A stretch of 18,049 nucleotides of DNA from Verrucomicrobiota bacterium (GCA_003218345.1 QHNF01000055.1:1-18049); one strand, 5' to 3'. Positions 1-7,970 are shown, numbered from the stretch's first letter. Translations and numbers: made by a program. Notes: a model not told the origin generated them from the letters alone.

Positions 1-285
1 CAATGGATTTTCCGGGCGCTTTTCTGCGAGCGGATCAACGCGCGCGATGGTGTGCCCAAGCGTACGATAAGCGTAGATGAGGCCATCCACTCGCGATTGC
101 AGCGAACTTTCGCGAGCCTCGATGGGCCTGGCTCCTGCGCCATCGCGCTCCGGCACTTCTCCCAATTCGAACCCCTCGAAAAAAGCGGCCCATCCTGAAT
201 CGACGGATTCAGGATTCTGCTGCCAACGCCGGTAATTCTCCTCGATTAAATCGAGATTTGCGCGAGCGGCAATGGAAGTGCGCAT
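1..285 (-). CDS. sucA: 2-oxoglutarate dehydrogenase E1 component, N-terminal part (runs off the left edge)
   Basis: Reading the minus strand from the ATG at 285-283 gives 95 uninterrupted codons to the window edge. The peptide starts MRTSIAARANLDLIEENY, followed by RRWQQNPESVDSGWAAFF. This matches the N-terminal domain of the TCA-cycle E1 enzyme (N-x-ylie-x-y-x-W-x-x-dP-sVd-x-sW-x-x-FF). After a variable linker it continues YAYRTLGHTIARVDPL (about residues 75-90), the conserved AYR-x-x-GH-x-x-A-x-x-DPL element. In the family, E1 is a thiamine-diphosphate enzyme that decarboxylates 2-oxoglutarate and passes the succinyl group to E2 (SucB). The thiamine-binding domains lie outside the window. 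The start is well placed because the conserved block begins about ten residues in. No clear Shine-Dalgarno site is visible; a palindrome sits immediately upstream. The gene is divergent from the protease at 378. Confidence 0.88.
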   Translation of the reverse strand, partial: MRTSIAARANLDLIEENYRRWQQNPESVDSGWAAFFEGFELGEVPERDGAGARPIEARESSLQSRVDGLIYAYRTLGHTIARVDPLAEKRPENPL

Positions 286-286
286 A

Positions 287-301
287 GCAGATTTAATCTG
301 C
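287..301. promoter_or_regulatory. 15-bp perfect palindrome just upstream of the sucA start
   Basis: GCAGATTTAATCTGC is a perfect inverted repeat of 7-nt arms around one central base. It lies one base upstream of the sucA ATG, on the 5' side of the message. It could be an operator half-site pair or a small hairpin over the ribosome-binding region. The function is unproven. Confidence 0.35.
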
Positions 302-323
302 GACGATTAGGCCGCGCGGCAAG

Positions 324-352
324 TTGACACTGGGTCTCGCGTTCCGTTACTT
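324..352 (+). promoter_or_regulatory. Possible sigma70-type promoter for the protease gene
   Basis: A perfect TTGACA (324-329) is followed after 17 bp by TTACTT (347-352), which matches the -10 consensus only poorly. It lies 26 bp before the protease ATG in the sucA/protease divergent spacer. Offered as a candidate only. Confidence 0.25.
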
Positions 353-377
353 GCTGCGCGATTAACAGGGATTTGCA

Positions 378-1685
378 ATGGATATCGGATCTTCAACTCT
401 GGATAGCGCATGCGTCTCGCGTGCTGGTTTCGGCGTCGCGCCGAACCGAACTCTTCGATCGTATGATTGCACAACGGAAGTTCGCGACGGCCAGAGGCCA
501 TCGCCAGCACGCGAGACGCGTGCGCTACCCAGGCAATCTGCCAACTATGCGCTGATTGTTATCATCAGCGCTCTGTTGATCTTTGCCCCAACGATATCTT
601 TGTTAGCTCAGGCCGACCCGGCCTCGGAACCGGCCGTTCTTGCCGTGGCAAAGGTCTTGCCCGCAGTAGTCAATATTAACACCGAGCGCGTGGTTAGGAA
701 AACCCTGCGCGATCCGTTTGAGGATTTTTACGCGCAATTTTTCGGCTATAACCGCGTCCGGCCGCGCGAAATCCGCCAGACCCTTCAAAGCCTCGGATCC
801 GGTTTCATTGTCGACCCGGACGGTTACATCATTACCAACCAGCATGTGGTCGAGCGCGCCGCCGACTTGAAAATTCACGTGACGACGAACGACGGCAAAA
901 CATACAACGCTCATTATATCGCTGGCGATGACAAGACCGATCTGGCGTTCATCAAAATTGACGCGCAAACCGCGTTTCCCTTTATCAACTTGGATAATAT
1001 TTCTCCGAACTTGCTCGGCCAGACAGTGATCGTGGTAGGCAATGCCGTTGGCTACGGCAGCTCCATTAGCCGCGGCGTTCTTAGCGCGGTCAAGCGCAAC
1101 ATCACCGTGGACGACATCGACTACAAAGATCTGGTACAGACCGATGCGGCCATCAACCCGGGCAACAGCGGCGGGCCGGTGATCGATCTCTCCGGGCGAT
1201 TGGTCGGCATCAGCTCGGCAAAAATGGCGTTCACGCCACAAGGGGTCCCTACTCAAGGATTGGGTTTCGCAATTCCAGCGGAAGTGGTGCGTGAGAGCGT
1301 CAATCGGTTCAAGAAAATCGCGCAGAAACAACCCAAGTCACAGAACCAGGCGGCGACCAGCGATGTATCGACGTCTCGGGTGGAAAAGTTATTTGGAATG
1401 CAACTCCAAGATTTGAACCTAGAATTAAGCGATGCGCTTGGCTACGTGCGAGGCCGGGGAGTCTTGATTACCGCAGTTGAACCGGAGAGCCCGGCAGATG
1501 AAGCGGGAATTGAGCGGGGGCTGATGATTTATCGCGTGGGCAAATCCGAAGCGAATTCTGTCAAACAGGTCGAGGAGCTACTTGGAGCCGTGCAAAGCGG
1601 CACGAACTTGGATTTCACTGTTGGTCTAATCCGCGCCGGTAAACAAAACCGGGAGCTCGCCACCGTGAGCATGACGGCTCGCTAA
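378..1685 (+). CDS. HtrA/Deg-family trypsin-like serine protease with one PDZ domain
   Basis: A 435-residue S1C peptidase, the periplasmic protein-quality-control family that degrades misfolded envelope proteins. The catalytic triad is intact: His156 in TNQHVV, Asp188 in DKTDLAFIK, Ser264 in NPGNSGGPV. A single C-terminal PDZ domain spans roughly residues 335-430, with GVLITAVEPESPADEAGI as its carboxylate-loop and helix region. A hydrophobic export segment lies at about 57-78, ending near LAQA, so the first 50 residues are an unusually long n-region. Residues about 10-50 are encoded by a palindromic repeat (404-527), so they are probably not ancestral. ATG 378 has a plausible AGGGA about 7 nt upstream. 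No other ATG, GTG or TTG occurs in frame between it and the signal segment. It is shorter than two-PDZ DegP and closer to DegS or one-PDZ HtrA proteins. Confidence 0.85.
   Translation: MDIGSSTLDSACVSRAGFGVAPNRTLRSYDCTTEVRDGQRPSPARETRALPRQSANYALIVIISALLIFAPTISLLAQADPASEPAVLAVAKVLPAVVNINTERVVRKTLRDPFEDFYAQFFGYNRVRPREIRQTLQSLGSGFIVDPDGYIITNQHVVERAADLKIHVTTNDGKTYNAHYIAGDDKTDLAFIKIDAQTAFPFINLDNISPNLLGQTVIVVGNAVGYGSSISRGVLSAVKRNITVDDIDYKDLVQTDAAINPGNSGGPVIDLSGRLVGISSAKMAFTPQGVPTQGLGFAIPAEVVRESVNRFKKIAQKQPKSQNQAATSDVSTSRVEKLFGMQLQDLNLELSDALGYVRGRGVLITAVEPESPADEAGIERGLMIYRVGKSEANSVKQVEELLGAVQSGTNLDFTVGLIRAGKQNRELATVSMTAR
404..527. repeat. Structured palindromic element (three nested hairpins), MITE/REP-like
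   Basis: The ends are 24-bp inverted repeats with one mismatch: 404-427 (TAGCGCATGCGTCTCGCG then TGCTGG) and 504-527. Inside are two more hairpins. One is at 429-445 (TTCGGCG, loop TCG, CGCCGAA). The other is at 484-504 (GCGACGGCC, loop AGA, GGCCATCGC, with one G-U pair). The whole can fold into a three-way junction. It encodes no protein of its own but is read through in frame by the protease gene. This looks like a small non-autonomous mobile repeat. I cannot see target-site duplications with confidence. Confidence 0.65.
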
Positions 1686-1736
1686 AAAATTCGGCAACAC
1701 AATCGCGGTTCGATTGTCTCATGGAAATATCGCGCA

Positions 1737-2672
1737 ATGATTAAGGTCGAAAATCTAACGAAACGCTACGCTGGCCAGCCTGCCATCCAGGATTTGAATT
1801 TCGAAGTTGGCCAGGGCGAAATCATGGGATTCCTGGGGCCGAACGGCGCCGGCAAGACCACTACAATGCGCATTTTAGCCAGCTTCATGCCGCCTACTTC
1901 GGGTCGCGCTAGCATCGCGGGGTTTGACGTTTTTGAACAATCACTTCAGGCGCGGGCGCACCTCGGTTACATGCCGGAAAATGTGCCGCTCTACAGCGAC
2001 ATGCGTGTAACGGAGTATCTGAATTATCGCGCCGCACTGAAGGGAGTCCAGCACCGCCGTGTTGCGGAACGTGTTGGCGACGTGAAAGAACTTTGTGGTC
2101 TCAAGGAAGTTGAGAAGAAGCTGATCGGCACCCTCTCCAAAGGTTATCGTCAGCGGGTCGGCCTGGCAGACGCACTCCTACACGAGCCCGACCTTCTTAT
2201 TCTCGATGAGCCAACGATCGGTCTCGATCCAAATCAAATCCGGCAGGTGCGTGAGCTAATCAAGAATTTGGGCAGGCAACACACAATTTTGCTTTCAACG
2301 CACATCTTGCCCGAGGTGGAAATGACGTGCAGCCGGGTCATCATCATTCATAAAGGGCGAATCGAGGCGTGCGATACGCCCGAAAATTTGCTCGGAAAAA
2401 TCAGGCAGGCCGGCGGTGTAGTCCTTGAAGCAAGAGTGGGAAACGATAACGGAGCCGAGGAACTGAAGAAGATTTCAGGCGTGCGAGATGTGATTACCGA
2501 TAGGGAGGATGATTGGAAGAGATTTTCTCTGCGAGTGGAATCGGGTGTCGATGTGCGCGAAGAGGTTTTTCGCCTCGCCACCGATCGCCATTGGGCAGTG
2601 CGCGAACTGACTCAACGGCGAGCGACGCTCGAGGACGTGTTCGTCGAGCTTACGCATCCTGACGTTGTTTGA
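1737..2672 (+). CDS. ABC transporter ATP-binding protein, GldA/NatA-like
   Basis: A 311-residue ABC ATPase that would power the permease encoded just downstream. The nucleotide-binding elements are complete: Walker A GPNGAGKT at residues 34-41, signature LSKGYRQR at 133-140, Walker B LLILDEPT at 153-160 with catalytic Glu158, and H-loop His189 in STHI. The Q-loop region reads YMPENVPLY, with Glu where many ABC ATPases have Gln; GldA-type proteins commonly read LPE here. The last 90 residues form the C-terminal extension typical of ABC-2 gliding/Nat-type ATPases. Translation from ATG 1737 begins directly with the core MIKVENLTKRY, so the start is secure although Shine-Dalgarno matching is weak. 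It lies 51 bp after the protease and 223 bp before the permease; that second gap holds repeat DNA. Confidence 0.9.
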   Translation: MIKVENLTKRYAGQPAIQDLNFEVGQGEIMGFLGPNGAGKTTTMRILASFMPPTSGRASIAGFDVFEQSLQARAHLGYMPENVPLYSDMRVTEYLNYRAALKGVQHRRVAERVGDVKELCGLKEVEKKLIGTLSKGYRQRVGLADALLHEPDLLILDEPTIGLDPNQIRQVRELIKNLGRQHTILLSTHILPEVEMTCSRVIIIHKGRIEACDTPENLLGKIRQAGGVVLEARVGNDNGAEELKKISGVRDVITDREDDWKRFSLRVESGVDVREEVFRLATDRHWAVRELTQRRATLEDVFVELTHPDVV

Positions 2673-2687
2673 TTATATGAAGGAAGC

Positions 2688-2729
2688 AAACGCCCAACGC
2701 GCAACATCCAACGTCCAACGCTCAATGCA
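2688..2729 (+). repeat. Degenerate heptamer tandem array (about six units of CAACGYC type)
   Basis: Six consecutive 7-bp units starting at 2688, 2695, 2702, 2709, 2716 and 2723 read AAACGCC, CAACGCG, CAACATC, CAACGTC, CAACGCT and CAATGCA. The array lies in the spacer between the ABC ATPase and permease genes. No gene is supported here; a short open frame across it is simply repeat sequence. Confidence 0.6.
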
Positions 2730-2771
2730 GACAAGCACTCTTGCTCCTGCTCCTACTCGATCCGCTCACTA

Positions 2772-2885
2772 TCGTCCTGAGCGGAGCGAAGGGTCCCCCA
2801 TAGGCTCGACGGGTCGCGCCCGGGCGGCTTGGTTGGTTAGTCATGATAAGTGGACTCCTCCCCGTCCGTGCCGGTCAGGATGACA
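2772..2885. repeat. REP-like element with imperfect terminal inverted repeats
   Basis: The plus strand near 2774 reads CGTCCTGAGCGGAGCGAAGG. Around 2873-2884 it reads CCGGTCAGGATGAC, which is the same GTCATCCTGA-x-CGG motif in inverse orientation. The enclosed sequence is GC-rich and non-coding. The CCTGAGCGGAGCGAAGG motif is familiar as a dispersed intergenic repeat in several bacterial phyla. Together with the heptamer array it fills the 223-bp gap inside the transporter operon. Confidence 0.5.
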
Positions 2886-2895
2886 ATTCGAAGCC

Positions 2896-3651
2896 ATGCG
2901 TAAATTTTACACTCTACTTTCCCGTGAAGTGCGCAGCTACCTCCACTCGCCGATCGCCTACATCGTGCTCGTCTTTTTCCTGATCGTCAGCGGGATCGAT
3001 TTTTACTTCCAAGTCTCCTTCATGAACCAGCGGCAGGTGCAATACACCGCCCAGGAAGCTTTTTTTAACTCGGTCTTCTTCTGGTTCGCCTTTGTTCTGA
3101 TTTTTCCCCTCATTACGATGCGCCTGTTCGCCGAGGAATTTAAGCTCGGCACCATTGAGCCTCTCACGACTGTCCCTGTGCGTGACTGGCAGGTGATACT
3201 CTCGAAGTTTTTTGGGGCGCTGATCTTCTACATAATCCTCTGGATCCCAACGCTGCTTTACTTTGCTGTCTTTCTCAAGATTACCCATCAGCCGGCAGCG
3301 CATTCCGCCGGAGCGTACTGTGGTTCCTATCTGATGCTTTTGTTGCTCGGGATGTTTTACGTCTCGATTGGTTGTCTTACATCGGTTCTAACCAGTAATC
3401 AGATCATCGCGGCGGTCATTTCTTTCTGCGCAATTACGCTGCTATTTTTTCTGGGACTCGTTCAGTTCATACTGCTCGATGTAAGCTCCGCAACGCGCGA
3501 TTTGCTCGGCTATTTCTCCGCGATCGAACATATGGGAACATTCTCTCGCGGCGTGATCGATACACGGCCAATCGTTCTCTACGTGAGCATGACTATTGTG
3601 ATGCTGACACTCACCTATCAGGCATTCCAATCCCGCAAATGGAGACTCTGA
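2896..3651 (+). CDS. ABC-2 type transporter permease, GldF-like
   Basis: A 251-residue membrane protein with six predicted helices at roughly 19-38, 57-76, 105-128, 143-166, 170-193 and 226-244. The sequence MRLFAEEFKLGTIEPLTTVPV (75-95 region) is the conserved cytoplasmic loop of ABC-2 permeases of the Gld/Nat type, which contacts the ATPase. With the upstream ATPase it would form an exporter in the inner membrane; the substrate cannot be read from the sequence. It starts at ATG 2896 with the typical N-terminus (MRKFYTLLSREVRSYL), where REVRSYLHSP is the short amphipathic stretch before helix 1. Only 3 nt separate its stop from the GldG-family gene, so the two are surely co-transcribed. Confidence 0.88.
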   Translation: MRKFYTLLSREVRSYLHSPIAYIVLVFFLIVSGIDFYFQVSFMNQRQVQYTAQEAFFNSVFFWFAFVLIFPLITMRLFAEEFKLGTIEPLTTVPVRDWQVILSKFFGALIFYIILWIPTLLYFAVFLKITHQPAAHSAGAYCGSYLMLLLLGMFYVSIGCLTSVLTSNQIIAAVISFCAITLLFFLGLVQFILLDVSSATRDLLGYFSAIEHMGTFSRGVIDTRPIVLYVSMTIVMLTLTYQAFQSRKWRL

Positions 3652-3654
3652 CCA

Positions 3655-5157
3655 ATGGCTAACGAGACAAAGCAGCCTCGACCGGCTCAGGGAAAAAAAA
3701 TTCGCAGGATTCGGATCGGTTTGAACGTTCTCGTCCAAATCGCGCTGATCTTATTCCTTGTTGCGATGGTGAATTCCATCGCCTTCAAACACTACGCGCG
3801 TTGGGATTTTTCCCGAGACCAAAAGTATGCGCTGTCAGACAAAACGAAGCGTTTCCTCGACACGATCAAGGGGAAGATGCGCATCACGATTTTCTTTTCG
3901 CCCAATACGCCCATCACTGGGGACGTTCAGAATTTGCTGACGGAGTATCAGTATGCGGGTAAGGGAAAAATCGACATCGAGCATATCGATCCCGAGCGCA
4001 ATCTTTCCCGCGCCAAGGAGCTGTTCGACAAATACAAAGTTGTCACTGACGAGAGTCTGTTGGTGCTCGATTACGAAGGACGCAACAAAACAGTTAAGGC
4101 GTCCGAGATGGCTGACATCGACCAGAGTGGAATGGCCCTCGGGGAAGGCCCGCGCGTCACCGCATTCAAAGGTGAGCAGGCCATTACAAGCGCGATGATC
4201 GACCTCGTGGAAGGGAAAAAGAAGACTCTTGGTTATATCGTCGGTCACAAGGAACCGCCGCTCTCAGAAGGCAGCGCGATATCCATTCTAAAAACGTTTA
4301 TCGAAAACGAAAATATCCACTTCCAAGAGCTGAACTTTTTCAATGTAGATGCAATTCCGGCCGAAATAAAAACTGTCATGATTATTGGGCCGCAATACGA
4401 TTTTTCCGATCGCGAAATGAAACTGTTGCGCGATTTCTGGGATAAACAGGGGCGGATACTACTGTTGCTCGATCCATCGGCGAAAACGCCGAAGTTGGAT
4501 AGATTTCTCAACGAACTGGGGGTCAAAGTTAACGATGATCGCTTGATGGTTTTTTTGCGCACAGGAATTCAGGAGCTGGCACTAACAAGAGATGTGCAAG
4601 CGCATTTTGTGGGCAATAGTCCAATCACAAAACGACTGGCCGACGTGCGGGTAATCTTTTTCGGCGGCACGTCTTCGCTTACGCTCGAGCCGGAGCGCGG
4701 CCGGGCTGCCAATATCCGAGTCGAACCGCTGATCCAGGCGGAACAAGGCTACTTTGCCGAAACGGATTACAATACAGACAATCAAGCAAAACTGCAGGCT
4801 GACGCGAAGCAGAACAGCAACACACCGCTAACGATTGGCGCGGCAATCGAAAAAGGCGGCAGCGCAGATGAGCGGGTCCAGGTGAATTCGTCGCGCATGA
4901 TGGTGGTGAGCAACGCGACATTTGTTCAAGACAATGCGATCACGCAAGATCAACAGGCTCTCGATTTCGTCTCTGGCAGTGTGAATTGGCTGATGAGTCG
5001 GGAGCAGCTAATCGGTATTGCGCCGAAAATTTCGAAACCTCTCACTTTTAGCCTCAACGAAGACGCGCTGCGCCGGCTGCGGTGGATCGTTCTGATTTTG
5101 ATGCCGCTGATTCCGGCGGTGATCGGAACCATGGTCTGGTGGCAGCGGCGTGTTTAG
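3655..5157 (+). CDS. GldG-family ABC transporter auxiliary (substrate-binding-like) protein
   Basis: A 500-residue protein with one N-terminal membrane helix (about 22-44, NVLVQIALILFLVAMVNSIA), a large extracytoplasmic region and a C-terminal helix (about 475-495, WIVLILMPLIPAVIGTMVWW) followed by a short basic tail. The region just after the first helix, RWDFSRDQKYALSDKTKRFL, is characteristic of GldG proteins (ABC_transp_aux family). It leads into a thioredoxin-like fold start, MRITIFFSPN. GldG is known from the Bacteroidota gliding machinery, but homologues accompany ABC-2 permeases in many phyla without gliding, so motility should not be assumed. It follows the permease by 3 nt. ATG 3655 is the natural start. 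A 140-bp spacer without recognisable content (5158-5297) separates it from the DUF4340 gene. Confidence 0.85.
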   Translation: MANETKQPRPAQGKKIRRIRIGLNVLVQIALILFLVAMVNSIAFKHYARWDFSRDQKYALSDKTKRFLDTIKGKMRITIFFSPNTPITGDVQNLLTEYQYAGKGKIDIEHIDPERNLSRAKELFDKYKVVTDESLLVLDYEGRNKTVKASEMADIDQSGMALGEGPRVTAFKGEQAITSAMIDLVEGKKKTLGYIVGHKEPPLSEGSAISILKTFIENENIHFQELNFFNVDAIPAEIKTVMIIGPQYDFSDREMKLLRDFWDKQGRILLLLDPSAKTPKLDRFLNELGVKVNDDRLMVFLRTGIQELALTRDVQAHFVGNSPITKRLADVRVIFFGGTSSLTLEPERGRAANIRVEPLIQAEQGYFAETDYNTDNQAKLQADAKQNSNTPLTIGAAIEKGGSADERVQVNSSRMMVVSNATFVQDNAITQDQQALDFVSGSVNWLMSREQLIGIAPKISKPLTFSLNEDALRRLRWIVLILMPLIPAVIGTMVWWQRRV

Positions 5158-5297
5158 GTACACCGTGTTCGGCAAGACAAATTGCTGTTACATATGTTTC
5201 ACGAGATTGTCCTTACGGAGCCCCGTCCTATTCTGAGTCTTATAGATCAAGCGCGTCGCTTGCCTCACCAAATTGGCAACCCTAGAGGCTTTCGGCG

Positions 5298-7202
5298 TTG
5301 CCCTACAATCGTATGAATTGGAGGACTACGCTCATCTTAGCGGCAATTGCGCTGGCTGTTTTCGCTTATCTCAGATTTTTCGAGATGAAACAACCAAGCA
5401 CTGAGGAAGCCAGACGCCAGGCCCAAAACATGGTCAATTTCGATCGAAATAAGATCGACGGCATCGTCATTCAAAATGGCGATGAAAAGATCGAAATAAG
5501 GCGCCGTGATAACAAATGGCGGCTTGAAACGCCAATCAAAGATCGAGCAGACGGCGCCTCGATCGAGAATTTGTTGTCGGATTTGGAGAACTGGCAGAAG
5601 GAAGGAACCATTGCAGCGAAAGATATCGACGCTGATAAGAGTAAACTGAATGAATACGGCCTGAACAAGCCGAAGCTAAAGCTCAAATTGTTCGGTGAGC
5701 ATAGACCGCCGGAGATTCTGTTTGGAAAGGACGCGGCGCTGGAGGGCAGGATGTATGTGCGCTTTGAGAATTCAAAGGAAACGTTTCTCGCCACACAGTC
5801 GATCAAGAAGGACATCGATAAAAAAGCAGAGGAATTCCGTGACAAAAAATTAACGGACCTAACCGCTGCGCAGGTACGCCGCATTACATTGAAGACGCCT
5901 GCTGGTGAAATGGAGTTGGAGAAGAAAGGCGATCACTGGGACATACTAAAACCTCTTCGCGCGCGGGCCGACGACGAGAAAGTGGGCGACCTAATCGCGC
6001 AAATCACGACGGCGCGCATTCAACAATTTGCGGCCGACGATCACGGCGATCTTCGTCTTTACGGCTTGGCGGAGCCGCGCGGCTCGATCACCTTATTTGG
6101 CCAGGAGGAACAAAAAGGCCGGAAGGTAGAGCTCGGCGAGTCGATCAAGGTATTCGGCCAGGAAGATCAAGGTCAGACTCTACAGATCGGCAGCGTGCCG
6201 GAGAAAGAAAAGGACCGGGTTTATGTGCGATTTGCCCCGCGTAGGTCTGTTTACACATTGCCGAGAAAGATCGAAGACGTTCTCAACACGAAACCAGTTG
6301 ATCTCCGGGACAATCATTTGGTTCGGATCGACACAAACATTCTCGATCGAATCACGATAGACGCTTCAGGAAAAGGCAAGACCGTTCTCGGACGCAAAGA
6401 CGGAAATTGGACAATCGCCGCCCGAAACAATGCGCCGGCAGATTCGGGGGCGATTCAACACTTGATTGACGCGGTCCGAAATGAGCGGGTGAAAAAATTC
6501 GTGGAAGACGTGGCGTCAAATCTGCCGAAATACGGCCTTGATAAGCCGCACCTGCAATTAACGTTCAGCTCTTTTGCGTCGGAAAACACCGCCGAGACGA
6601 AGGCAGGCGAGCAGCCGTTTGCTACGATTGCCTTCGGAAAAGAAGATGGCGATAACGTTTATGCGCGGCTTGCGGATGAGCCATTCGTCGTGGCAGTCCG
6701 TCGCGGTTTGCTGGATCAAATTTCAACCGATCCCTTGCAATGGCAGGAGCTATCGGTCTTTAAGTTTAAACCGGAGCAAATCCATCGCTTGAGTGTCATG
6801 ACGGACAAAGAACTGTCGCTGGAGCGGGAGCAAAATAATCAGTGGCGCTGGCTGAAAGGCAGTGGCGAAATCAATCAAGCCAATGTGCAATCTGTGCTCA
6901 ACACATTATCGAGCTTGCACGCTGTGCGCTGGCTGGGAACAGCGATGCCTCAGCACGGTTTCGAAAAACCGCAGCTCGTCCTCACGTTCACAACTTCGCC
7001 CGATGACAAGGCATCACATAAGTTAATCGTCGGCACTGGCACGACTGACGGCATGTGGTGGGCGCGCGTGGAAGGACGCGAAGGCACTTTTGTAATCAGC
7101 AATCCGGATTTGAACGTGTTAAAACTGCCACTGTTCAGTCAAGCCCCTTCATCGCCGACTCCATCGGCAAGCGCAACTACATCTCCAATACCCAGACAAT
7201 AA
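5298..7202 (+). CDS. DUF4340-domain membrane-anchored protein with four tandem units
   Basis: A 634-residue protein with an N-terminal signal anchor (LILAAIALAVFAYLRFF, about 12-28) and a long soluble region made of four copies of one unit, at about 52-190, 194-338, 349-488 and 494-612. Each copy has a conserved Trp in a W-x-[LI]-like strand (W74, W214, W371, W517). Each then has a [YH]-G-[LF]-x-x-P turn: YGLNKP 120-125, YGLAEP 255-260, YGLDKP 412-417, HGFEKP 553-558. A strand ending in FGK or VGT follows. The tail is Pro/Ser/Thr-rich. DUF4340 proteins are regularly encoded next to GldG-type genes, which supports an accessory role in the same exporter. TTG 5298 has AGAGG 9 nt upstream. ATG 5313 (five codons later) is the alternative start and still keeps the whole anchor. 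Confidence 0.82.
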   Translation: MPYNRMNWRTTLILAAIALAVFAYLRFFEMKQPSTEEARRQAQNMVNFDRNKIDGIVIQNGDEKIEIRRRDNKWRLETPIKDRADGASIENLLSDLENWQKEGTIAAKDIDADKSKLNEYGLNKPKLKLKLFGEHRPPEILFGKDAALEGRMYVRFENSKETFLATQSIKKDIDKKAEEFRDKKLTDLTAAQVRRITLKTPAGEMELEKKGDHWDILKPLRARADDEKVGDLIAQITTARIQQFAADDHGDLRLYGLAEPRGSITLFGQEEQKGRKVELGESIKVFGQEDQGQTLQIGSVPEKEKDRVYVRFAPRRSVYTLPRKIEDVLNTKPVDLRDNHLVRIDTNILDRITIDASGKGKTVLGRKDGNWTIAARNNAPADSGAIQHLIDAVRNERVKKFVEDVASNLPKYGLDKPHLQLTFSSFASENTAETKAGEQPFATIAFGKEDGDNVYARLADEPFVVAVRRGLLDQISTDPLQWQELSVFKFKPEQIHRLSVMTDKELSLEREQNNQWRWLKGSGEINQANVQSVLNTLSSLHAVRWLGTAMPQHGFEKPQLVLTFTTSPDDKASHKLIVGTGTTDGMWWARVEGREGTFVISNPDLNVLKLPLFSQAPSSPTPSASATTSPIPRQ

Positions 7203-7223
7203 ACCGTAGTGCTTGCAAGGCGG

Positions 7224-7239
7224 CCCGAATGGGTTCGGG
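7224..7239. terminator. Possible bidirectional terminator hairpin
   Basis: CCCGAA-TGGG-TTCGGG forms a 6-bp stem with a 4-nt loop between the convergent DUF4340 and ubiE/menG genes. No T-run follows on either side, so intrinsic termination is only a suggestion from position. Confidence 0.3.
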
Positions 7240-7268
7240 GTTACTCGAAGTAGGCGGTCAGCGTCCAG

Positions 7269-7970
7269 CTATAGTTTCTGTTTCGTCCCGGTATAAATTG
7301 TGACGATTCCACCAGTGAGCGGTTCGAACGTCGCGTGCCTAAATCCATTCGCCAACATCAACCGAGACATCGCATCCCCGCTCGGAAATTCCTCGATTGA
7401 GTCGCCAAGATAGTCGTAGGCGCTTTTCGTCCTTGTCAGAAAAGAGCCGAGTACTGGCAAGCAGCGATGCAGATAGAAACGATAGATTGCGCGCAGGATC
7501 GAGACTGTTGGTAGTGAGAACTCGAGCACGAGCAAGTGACCATTACTTTTAAGCACGCGGGACATCTCACCAAGCGCACGTCCCCAATTTTCCATGTTGC
7601 GCAAGCCGAAGGCGATGGCGACGCAATCAATTGAACCATCGGCGAATGGCAGCTTCATCGCATCGGCAAGGATCGTTTGTCGCACACCTTTTCGCTCCGC
7701 AAGTTGGAGCATTTCAGGCAAGAAATCGATACCTACAACTTTCGCATCCGGCAATTTCTTTTGCAGCGCGAGTGCCAAATCTCCGGTCCCAGTGGCAAGG
7801 TCGACAATTCCATCTGGACGCCAGCTTGCGACGATTTCAGCTGCACGTCTTCGCCAATAGAAATCGATCCCACAACTTAGTAAGTGATTCGCCAGATCAT
7901 AGCGCGCCGCTATAGAACCGAACATTTGCCGGACTCGCGCAGGTTGCGTTGCGATGCTGGATTTAGTCAT
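7269..7970 (-). CDS. ubiE: Demethylmenaquinone / 2-polyprenyl-benzoquinol methyltransferase UbiE/MenG
   Basis: A 233-residue SAM-dependent methyltransferase that catalyses the C-methylation step of menaquinone (or ubiquinone) synthesis. Family signatures appear in order: MFGSIAARYDLANHLLSCGID (16-36), SAM motif I DLATGTGDLAL (57-67), the acidic residue after motif II in VVGIDFLPEML (78-88), FGLRNM (121-126), LEFSLP (149-154), YDYLGDSIEEFP (185-196) and the C-terminal GIVTIYTGTK (221-230). Length is normal for the family. The ATG at 7970 gives a short N-terminus before the first motif, as expected. The gene stands alone, convergent with the ABC module and divergent from the small basic protein. 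No other quinone genes are in the window, so which quinone it serves cannot be told; menaquinone would be usual for the suspected phylum. Confidence 0.9.
   Translation of the reverse strand: MTKSSIATQPARVRQMFGSIAARYDLANHLLSCGIDFYWRRRAAEIVASWRPDGIVDLATGTGDLALALQKKLPDAKVVGIDFLPEMLQLAERKGVRQTILADAMKLPFADGSIDCVAIAFGLRNMENWGRALGEMSRVLKSNGHLLVLEFSLPTVSILRAIYRFYLHRCLPVLGSFLTRTKSAYDYLGDSIEEFPSGDAMSRLMLANGFRHATFEPLTGGIVTIYTGTKQKL

Noticed and set aside
603..1331. Long open frame antisense to the protease (242 codons, minus)
   Set aside because: It has no recognisable motif and lies opposite an intact catalytic domain; it is a GC-codon shadow.
2665..2883. Open frame of 72 codons between the ABC ATPase and permease genes
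   Set aside because: It overlaps the ATPase end and consists of translated repeat DNA (heptamer units and a REP-like element).
5158..5297. Spacer between the GldG-family and DUF4340 genes as a missing small gene
   Set aside because: The only open frame there starts inside the GldG gene and has no motif; nothing else was found.
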